Below, one piece after another: positions 45,033-50,664 of a DNA stretch of 50,664 nt (positions are counted from its first letter, which is position 1; the number at the start of each line of letters is the position of its first letter). Source of the stretch: an uncultured bacterium (GTDB lineage Bacteria; Pseudomonadota; Alphaproteobacteria; Sphingomonadales; Sphingomonadaceae). A program made the position numbers and the translations under genes. The notes under the pieces were generated by a model that saw only the letters and a program-made list of their open reading frames with translations, was not told the origin of the DNA and ran no database searches. The DNA lies in assembly GCA_903884945.1 (NCBI GenBank), contig CAISGR010000203.1, positions 1-50,664 of the forward strand, written 5' to 3'.

Positions 45033-46694
45033 ATGTTGGCCGCGCGCATTCGACGCTTCCTGACCGAGGAAGACTGGACCTTCGCCCCGCACGAGCGCGC
45101 GATGATCCCGGGATCGCCCGCGTCACCCGAACATCCGCGCCGCCGGCAGATCGCCTATGGGGCGATCGCCGTGCTGGTGGGGCTCACCGGCGGGCTCGGC
45201 AATGCGATGATCTCGGTCAACACGACGCAGCTGCAAGGCTCGCTCGGCCTCGATCCGGCGGAGATCGCCTGGCTGCCGACGGTCTATGTGATGACCAATA
45301 CTTCGATCAACCTGCTGCTGATCAAGTTCCGCCAGCAATATGGCCTGCGCCCGTTCACGATGATCTTCCTCGGGCTCTACGCCCTGCTGACCTTCGGGCA
45401 CCTGTTCGTGCGCGATTTCTGGTCGGCGATCGCGGTCCGCGCGGCGAGCGGCATGGCGGGTGCGGCGCTTTCCTCGCTCAGCCTCTATTACATGATGCAG
45501 GCACTGCCGGCGAAATGGCGGCTCAAGGCCGTGGTGGTGGGGATCGGGATCCCGCAATGCGCGATCCCGCTCGCACGGCTGTTTTCGCCCGATCTGCTTT
45601 CCATGTCGCAGTGGCGAACGCTGTACCTGTTCGAGCTCGGCCTCGCCTTGCTCTCGCTGGCCGCCGTGAGCCTGCTCCGCCTGCCGCCCGCCGAACGCAA
45701 ACCCGCCTTCGAACGGCTCGATTTCGTCACCTTCATCCTGTTCGGCGGCAGCGTCGCGCTGTTTGCAGCCGTGCTTGGCGAGGGGCGTATCGTGTGGTGG
45801 ACGCAGGCACCCTGGATCGGCTGGGCGCTGGTCGTGGCGATTCCGATGTTCGCCGCAGCGCTCGCGATCGAGCATAACCGGGCCAATCCGCTGCTGAACA
45901 CCCGGTGGCTGGGCAGCGCCGACATCGTCCGCTTCGCGATCGTCACGATCATGGCGCGGATCGTGCTCTCGGAACAGACCTTCGCGGCGGTCGGCCTCCT
46001 CACCACGCTCGGCCAGAACAACGACCAGTTCGGCACCCTGTTCGTGATCATCCTGCTCGCCTCGATCGCCGGCGTCGTCGCCAGCGCCGTGACGCTCGAC
46101 GTCCAGAAGCTCGCGCACCCCGTGATGCTCGCGATCGGCATGGTCGCGGTCGCCTCCTTCATCGATTCCTTCTCCACCAGCCTGACCCGGGCGCCCCAAT
46201 TCTACGTGACCCAGGCCGTGATCGCCTTTGCCGGCACCTTCTTCCTCGGCCCGTCGCTGCTGTTCGGGATGACCCGCGCACTGCAGCAGGGCGCCGGGCA
46301 TATCATCAGCTTCATTGCCCTGTTCGGCATGCTCAATGCGATCGGCGGGCTGGGTGGTTCGGCCCTGCTCGGCACCTATCAGACGATCCAGGAAAAGACG
46401 CACAGCGCAGCGATCGTCCAGTCGATCTCGCCGACCGATCCGATCGTCGCCGCGCGGATCGCAGCGGGCGGCGCGGCGGTCGGGCGCGTCGTCGGCGACC
46501 CGGCGCTCCGCACCGCCGAGGGCGGCGCGCTGCTTGCCCAGACCGCGACGCGCGAGGCCAATGTCCTCGCCTATAACGACACCTTCCGCCTGATCGCGGT
46601 GCTGGCGGCGCTGACCACCGCCTATCTCGCCTTCCTACTGATCCGGCGCGGCTGGCGTGAACGCCGCGCCGCGCTTTCCGAGGCCACGACATGA
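45033..46694 (+). CDS. DHA2-type MFS drug exporter (EmrB-like)
   Basis: A 553-residue inner-membrane antiporter with 14 predicted helices. It carries the DHA2 pattern: NTTQLQGSLGLDPAEIAWLPTVYVM in helix 1-2, a basic loop, and an extended C-terminal periplasmic loop (about residues 450-520) before the last helix. It is the pump of a three-gene EmrAB-TolC-like exporter with the HlyD-family protein and outer membrane factor that follow. The start is uncertain: ATG at 45033 and ATG at 45102 are both in frame, neither with a strong ribosome site. The stop overlaps the next start (ATGA). Confidence 0.88.
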   Translation: MLAARIRRFLTEEDWTFAPHERAMIPGSPASPEHPRRRQIAYGAIAVLVGLTGGLGNAMISVNTTQLQGSLGLDPAEIAWLPTVYVMTNTSINLLLIKFRQQYGLRPFTMIFLGLYALLTFGHLFVRDFWSAIAVRAASGMAGAALSSLSLYYMMQALPAKWRLKAVVVGIGIPQCAIPLARLFSPDLLSMSQWRTLYLFELGLALLSLAAVSLLRLPPAERKPAFERLDFVTFILFGGSVALFAAVLGEGRIVWWTQAPWIGWALVVAIPMFAAALAIEHNRANPLLNTRWLGSADIVRFAIVTIMARIVLSEQTFAAVGLLTTLGQNNDQFGTLFVIILLASIAGVVASAVTLDVQKLAHPVMLAIGMVAVASFIDSFSTSLTRAPQFYVTQAVIAFAGTFFLGPSLLFGMTRALQQGAGHIISFIALFGMLNAIGGLGGSALLGTYQTIQEKTHSAAIVQSISPTDPIVAARIAAGGAAVGRVVGDPALRTAEGGALLAQTATREANVLAYNDTFRLIAVLAALTTAYLAFLLIRRGWRERRAALSEATT

Positions 46695-47839
46695 CCGATA
46701 CGCGCATACCTTCCTCCCCCGTCGCCGTCACACCCGCCACCGAGGAGCGCGTCGCGGAAACCGCGCCGCCCGTCGGCTCCGGCTGGCGGCCCCCGCCCGC
46801 CTCGCGCAACACGCTGATCCTCATCGCGGTACTGGCGGTCGCCGGCGTGCTGGCGGTGCTTGCCGCGTGGCGATTGCCGCCCTTTGCGAACAGCGCCCAA
46901 TCGACCGACAATGCCTATGTCCGCGGCCGCACCACGGTGATCAGCCCGCAGGTCAACGGCTATGTCGTCGAGGTGCTGGTGCATGACTTCGACGCGGTGA
47001 AAGCGGGACAGCCGCTCGTGCGGATCGACGACCGCATCTATCGCCAGCGCGTCGAGCAGGCCGATGCGCAGGTCTCCGCCCAGCAGGCGACGCTCGCCAA
47101 CAGCCAGCAGGCGGCGCGGTCGCGCGCGGCGAGCCTGCAGGCGCAGGAGGCAGCGGTGGCAAACGCCCGCGCCCAGCTGCTTCGAGCGCAGGCGGATATG
47201 AACCGGGTCAACGACCTCGTCACCGACGGCTCGGTGTCGTTGCGCGAACGCGACCAGACCCTCGCCGCGCTCCGCCAGGCCGAGGCCGGCGTGCTCCAGG
47301 CCGCAGCTGCCCGCGAGATCGCCCGGCAGGACATCCGCACGGTCGAGGTCGGGCGCGGCGGCCAGCAGGCCGGCGTATCGGGCGCCGAAGCCGCACGACA
47401 GCTTGCCCGGATCGACCTGGACAACACGGTCATCCGCGCGCCCGAGGCCGGGCGGCTGAGCGAGGTCGGCGTGCGGCTCGGTCAATATGTCACGGCGGGG
47501 TCGCAACTCCTGTTCCTCGTGCCGCCCGAGACCTGGGTGATCGCCAATTTCAAGGAGGCCCAGACCGCCCGGATGGCGATCGGCCAGCCCGCCAGCTTCA
47601 CGGTGGACGGGCTCGCCAATGCGCGCCTGACAGGCCGGGTCGAACGGATCTCCCCCGCCGCCGGCTCGGAGTTCGCGGTGCTGAAGTCGGACAATGCGAC
47701 CGGTAATTTCACCAAGGTGCCGCAGCGCATCGCGGTGCGGATCCGCGTCGATCCGGGCCAGCCGCTCGCCGCAAGGTTACGGCCGGGCATGTCGGTGCAG
47801 GCCCGGGTCGACACATCGACCGGGCCGAGGGTGCGATGA
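46691..47839 (+). CDS. HlyD-family periplasmic adaptor (EmrA-like)
   Basis: A 382-residue membrane-fusion protein: one N-terminal membrane helix (about residues 42-62), then the lipoyl half-motif (DNAYVRGRTTVISPQVNGYV, VHDFDAVKAGQPLVRIDD), a long alpha-hairpin rich in Gln/Ala (about 105-240), the second lipoyl half (TVIRAPEAGRLSEVGVRLGQYV) and a beta-barrel (VIANFKEAQTARM). This layout matches EmrA. ATGA overlaps on both sides give tight coupling with the MFS pump and the outer membrane factor. Confidence 0.92.
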   Translation: MTDTRIPSSPVAVTPATEERVAETAPPVGSGWRPPPASRNTLILIAVLAVAGVLAVLAAWRLPPFANSAQSTDNAYVRGRTTVISPQVNGYVVEVLVHDFDAVKAGQPLVRIDDRIYRQRVEQADAQVSAQQATLANSQQAARSRAASLQAQEAAVANARAQLLRAQADMNRVNDLVTDGSVSLRERDQTLAALRQAEAGVLQAAAAREIARQDIRTVEVGRGGQQAGVSGAEAARQLARIDLDNTVIRAPEAGRLSEVGVRLGQYVTAGSQLLFLVPPETWVIANFKEAQTARMAIGQPASFTVDGLANARLTGRVERISPAAGSEFAVLKSDNATGNFTKVPQRIAVRIRVDPGQPLAARLRPGMSVQARVDTSTGPRVR

Positions 47840-49263
47840 CGGTGGTGCCCTGTGCCCATCGTGCCGGCCTGGCGCCGGTGAAGCGGATCGCCGCCACGCT
47901 CGCGCTGCTCGCCCTCTCCGCCTGTCTCGGCCCGCGGCCCGAAGCGCCGGCGGCAACCGCGGTCGTGGCGCCTCCCGCCTGGCGCACCGCGCTTGGCCCC
48001 GCCCAGCCGATCCGCGCCGACTGGTGGTCGGCGTTCGGGGATCCGGTGCTGACCGGATTGGTCGAGCGCGCGCTGGCCAATAATCCCGATCTCGGCGCTG
48101 CCGCAGCGCGAGTCGAGGAGGCGCGGGCGCAGGAACGCCTGTCGCGCGCGCAACTGGCGCCGACGGTCAATGCCGGGCTCCCGGCCTCTGACGCGCGGGC
48201 GCTCAACGCGTTCGGCATCCCGAGCACCAATCTCGGCGCGCAACCCACGATCAGCGCAAGCTACGATCTCGACCTGTTCGGCCGGCTGCGCCAGGCGGAC
48301 GCGGCAGCGCGCGCGCAGCTGCTCGCGACCGAGGGCGCTCGCGACACCGTACGGCTCGGCATCGCGAGCAGCGTCGCCAGCGGCTACATCACCCTGCGCG
48401 CGCTCGATGCGCGGCTGGCCGTTGCGCGCGATACGCTGGCGGCCCGGGGCGATGCGCTGCGGATCGCGCGACGGCGGGCCGAGACGGGCTATACTTCCAA
48501 CCTCGAACTGCATCAGGCCGAAGGGGAATATCGGGCGACCGAACAGCTCGTGCCTCAGGCCGAGCTGGCGATCAGCCGGCAGGAAAATGCGCTGAGCCTG
48601 TTGCTCGGCGATACGCCGGCCGCGATCGCACGCGGCGTGCCGCTGGTTTCGCTTGCCGCGCCGGCGATCCCCGAGGGCCTGCCCGCCGACCTGCTGCGCC
48701 GCCGGCCCGACCTGTTCCAGGCGGAGCAGGCGCTGGTCGCGACCGATCGCAGCCTCGACAGCGCACGGGCTGCGATGCTGCCCAATCTCAGCCTTACCGG
48801 CTCGGCCGGGCTGGTGCTCTCGACCGCCCTGTCCAACCCGGTCGGGGTCTTCTCGCTCGGCGGGAGCATCCTCTCGCCGATCTTCGACGCAGGGCGCCTC
48901 CGCGCCCAGACGGATGCCTCCGCCGCGCGGCGCGACCAGGCGGCGTTCGCCTATCGCAAGGCCGCGCTGACCGCGTTTCGCGAGGTCGACGACAGCCTCG
49001 CCGGAGTGCAGCGCTCGGGCGAACAGGCGGCCGCGCTGGCGGGGCAGCGCGATGCGCTCGCGGCAGCGCTGCACAATGCCTCCAACCGCTACCGCGCGGG
49101 CTATTCCTCCTATCTCGACCAGCTCGACACCCAGCGTGGCCTGCTCTCCGCTGAACTCGCCCTGGTCCAGGCGCGCGCGGACCGGCTGACCGCCTATGTC
49201 ACGCTCTACCAGGCGATGGGTGGGGGATGGTCGCCGGATCAGGTCGACGCAGTGCGGCGCTGA
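47836..49263 (+). CDS. Outer membrane efflux lipoprotein (NodT family), second copy
   Basis: A 475-residue TolC-like channel. The lipobox is LSAC with Cys at residue 30, in a somewhat long N terminus; an internal GTG near codon 15 would give a more standard signal peptide. Family segments are DWWSAFGDPVLTGLVERAL, SYDLDLFGRLRQADAAARAQLLATE (two motifs), GYTSNLELHQAEGEY, RRRPDLFQAEQALVATD and YLDQLDTQRGLLSAE. It differs clearly from the channel at 42146, so each pump has its own. Its last 25 bp overlap the convergent DUF763 gene. Confidence 0.92.
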   Translation: MTVVPCAHRAGLAPVKRIAATLALLALSACLGPRPEAPAATAVVAPPAWRTALGPAQPIRADWWSAFGDPVLTGLVERALANNPDLGAAAARVEEARAQERLSRAQLAPTVNAGLPASDARALNAFGIPSTNLGAQPTISASYDLDLFGRLRQADAAARAQLLATEGARDTVRLGIASSVASGYITLRALDARLAVARDTLAARGDALRIARRRAETGYTSNLELHQAEGEYRATEQLVPQAELAISRQENALSLLLGDTPAAIARGVPLVSLAAPAIPEGLPADLLRRRPDLFQAEQALVATDRSLDSARAAMLPNLSLTGSAGLVLSTALSNPVGVFSLGGSILSPIFDAGRLRAQTDASAARRDQAAFAYRKAALTAFREVDDSLAGVQRSGEQAAALAGQRDALAAALHNASNRYRAGYSSYLDQLDTQRGLLSAELALVQARADRLTAYVTLYQAMGGGWSPDQVDAVRR

Positions 49264-50504
49264 CGATCATCCTCCACCCCCGGCTCCCAGCCGAACACGC
49301 TGCGACCGCCATAGTCGCGGGAATGCTCCAGCTCCCCGGCGACGAACTCCGGCAGGGTCGGGCCGGTCGCATGCCGCTCCAGCAGCCGGGCCTGCACGTC
49401 GAGCCGCCGGATTGCCGCCAGCTTCTCGTCATTGCCGAGTTTCGCGCCGGCGACCGCAGCCTTCATGACCGCGATCGTCTTGTCATAGACCTTGGTCGGC
49501 ACCGGATAGGGATGGCGATCCTTGCCGCCATGCGCGAGCGAGAAGCGGGCCGGATCAGCAAAGCGGCACGGCGCACCATGGATCACCTCGGCCACCATGG
49601 CGAGCGACTGCACCGTGCGCGCGCCGACGCCGGGCACCAGCAGCAGTTCCGGAAAATCGACCGGGCCGCGGTCGGCCGCCGCGGCAAGGGTGCCGTGCAG
49701 GCGCCGGATCATGACATCGGCCGGCCGCACATCGTGATGCCCCGGCAGGACGAGGTGGGGCAACATCGGCTGGTCGGGTTCGGCCAGCGGCGCGGCAGGC
49801 CGCAGCGCCGCGAGTTCGCGCACGATGCGATCCGGCCCGAGTTCACGCAGCAGATCGAGCTGGGCACCGCGCGATGCCGCCGCGCGGCGATCGGCGAGAT
49901 TGACGATCTCGCCCAGCCCCCTGCCCTCGATCGCGGCGTGCGGCGCATCGACGAAACTGGTGAGGCCTTCCGACGACCAGTGATAGCGCCGGGCCAGCCG
50001 GGCGTCGCCGTTCATGCCCTGCTGCACGACCACCCAATGCCCATCGTCGGTGACGACGAAACCGTGAAGATAGAGATCGAACCCATCCTGCACCGCGGCG
50101 CTGTCCACCTTCGCCACGAGCCGGCTGGTCCGGGCGAGGTCGCCGCCGTCGAGCCCGACCCGGTCACCGATCGCGACCAGTTCGCCCGGCGTTCGCCGGG
50201 ACTGTTTGCCGCGTCCGCCACAGACATGAATGCCGAGTTCGCCCGACAGCGGGGCGAGGCCGCGCTTCAATGCGCCGATCACGCTGGTGGTGATGCCGGA
50301 GGAATGCCAGTCCATCCCCATCACCGCGCCGAAGGACTGGAACCAGAAGGGGTGCGCCAGACGGCGCAACAGCTCGTCGCGGCCATAATGATGGACGATC
50401 GCCTGCGCCATGACCGCGCCGAGGCTCGCCATGCGTGCGCCCAGCCATGGCGGGACGCGGCCACCATGCAGGGGAAGATCGGCGCTGCCGGCGCGTTTGG
50501 CCAT
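49239..50504 (-). CDS. DUF763 domain protein with helix-hairpin-helix
   Basis: A 421-residue conserved protein of unknown function. The N-terminal DUF763 region has GSADLPLHGGRVPPWL, MDWHSSGITTSVIGALKRGL, CGGRGKQSRRTP and WVVVQQGMN, which look like an enzyme-type active site (conserved Asp, His, Ser, Cys and Arg). The C-terminal part has LLLVPGVGARTVQSLAMVAEVI, a helix-hairpin-helix of the kind used by DNA glycosylases and other DNA-binding enzymes, then a helical region. A role in nucleic acid metabolism or repair is plausible but unproven. The 3' end overlaps the convergent efflux gene by 25 bp. Confidence 0.85.
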   Translation of the reverse strand: MAKRAGSADLPLHGGRVPPWLGARMASLGAVMAQAIVHHYGRDELLRRLAHPFWFQSFGAVMGMDWHSSGITTSVIGALKRGLAPLSGELGIHVCGGRGKQSRRTPGELVAIGDRVGLDGGDLARTSRLVAKVDSAAVQDGFDLYLHGFVVTDDGHWVVVQQGMNGDARLARRYHWSSEGLTSFVDAPHAAIEGRGLGEIVNLADRRAAASRGAQLDLLRELGPDRIVRELAALRPAAPLAEPDQPMLPHLVLPGHHDVRPADVMIRRLHGTLAAAADRGPVDFPELLLVPGVGARTVQSLAMVAEVIHGAPCRFADPARFSLAHGGKDRHPYPVPTKVYDKTIAVMKAAVAGAKLGNDEKLAAIRRLDVQARLLERHATGPTLPEFVAGELEHSRDYGGRSVFGWEPGVEDDRQRRTAST

Positions 50505-50624
50505 CGGAGTCTCCGGAACGAATTGGCAACATCGTAACAGCCGATCGAGGCGTTGCCCATCCCGGACTTACGGAACGCCTCGCGCCGTCACGGGTTCTGT
50601 TCGCCCCAGCGGACGAGGATCATC

Positions 50625-50664
50625 ATGGCGAAATCGAACCCGAAAAAGGCTGTCGCGGAGCAGC
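50625..50664 (+). CDS. Start of a gene cut by the window end
   Basis: ATG with GAGGAT 5 bp upstream opens a frame MAKSNPKKAVAEQ that runs off the end. Thirteen residues are too few to identify. It diverges from the DUF763 gene across 120 bp. Confidence 0.6.
   Translation, partial: MAKSNPKKAVAEQ

Overview
The window reads as a chromosomal segment of a GC-rich alphaproteobacterium, most likely a sphingomonad (Sphingomonas or a close relative). This rests on protein flavour: NodT-type outer membrane factors, a TonB-dependent receptor heading a scavenging operon, HrcA/CIRCE control of groESL, an HWE-free LytS/LytTR pair and several TauD-like dioxygenases. There are no rRNA or tRNA genes, no CRISPR array, no prophage and no plasmid functions. 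Apart from one insertion sequence it is chromosomal accessory and housekeeping DNA.

Layout. 0-1.5 kb: a complete IS110-family (IS1111-type) element with a long non-coding 3' end. 1.5-5.3 kb: an S41 peptidase divergent from an XRE-cupin regulator, then a lower-GC patch with a lipoprotein and a small membrane protein. 5.6-12 kb: a GT-C glycosyltransferase-like membrane protein, a HAMP-GAF-GGDEF diguanylate cyclase, two c-type cytochromes, a serine hydrolase and a decayed GFA-family gene. 12-14 kb: a LytS-like kinase and LytTR regulator, perhaps preceded by a tiny coupled ORF. 14-17.2 kb: a NAD-salvage module (receiver-less winged-helix regulator, NadM-Nudix, NadV). 17.2-19.4 kb: an M1 peptidase with a coupled 51-residue protein. 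19.4-22.2 kb: a copper operon (copA-cueR) behind a textbook MerR-type promoter. 22.2-24.9 kb: groES-groEL behind a CIRCE operator, followed by a small protein and a gene remnant.

25.2-33.8 kb is one co-directional block that looks like a sulfate-ester scavenging operon: TonB receptor, GPH-type symporter, two TauD/AtsK-type dioxygenases, an arylsulfatase with the formylglycine motif, and an embedded serine O-acetyltransferase that would supply the carbon acceptor for cysteine synthesis. 33.8-36.1 kb encodes a CHASE4-GGDEF-EAL protein. 36.1-43.6 kb is a TetR-controlled RND efflux operon (regulator, unknown 136-residue protein, adaptor, pump, outer membrane factor) with three matching operator sites, a structured leader and a very strong intercistronic hairpin. 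43.6-45 kb holds a CHRD protein and a cyclophilin. 45-49.3 kb is a second, EmrAB-TolC-like tripartite efflux operon with ATGA junctions. The window ends with a DUF763 protein and the first 13 codons of another gene.

No single locus here is clearly a new system. The parts most worth a second look are the non-coding end of the IS1111 element (candidate guide RNA), the structured leader with two mini-ORFs and the unknown protein at the head of the RND operon, the receiver-less regulator of NAD salvage, the sulfatase/acetyltransferase operon and the DUF763 gene.
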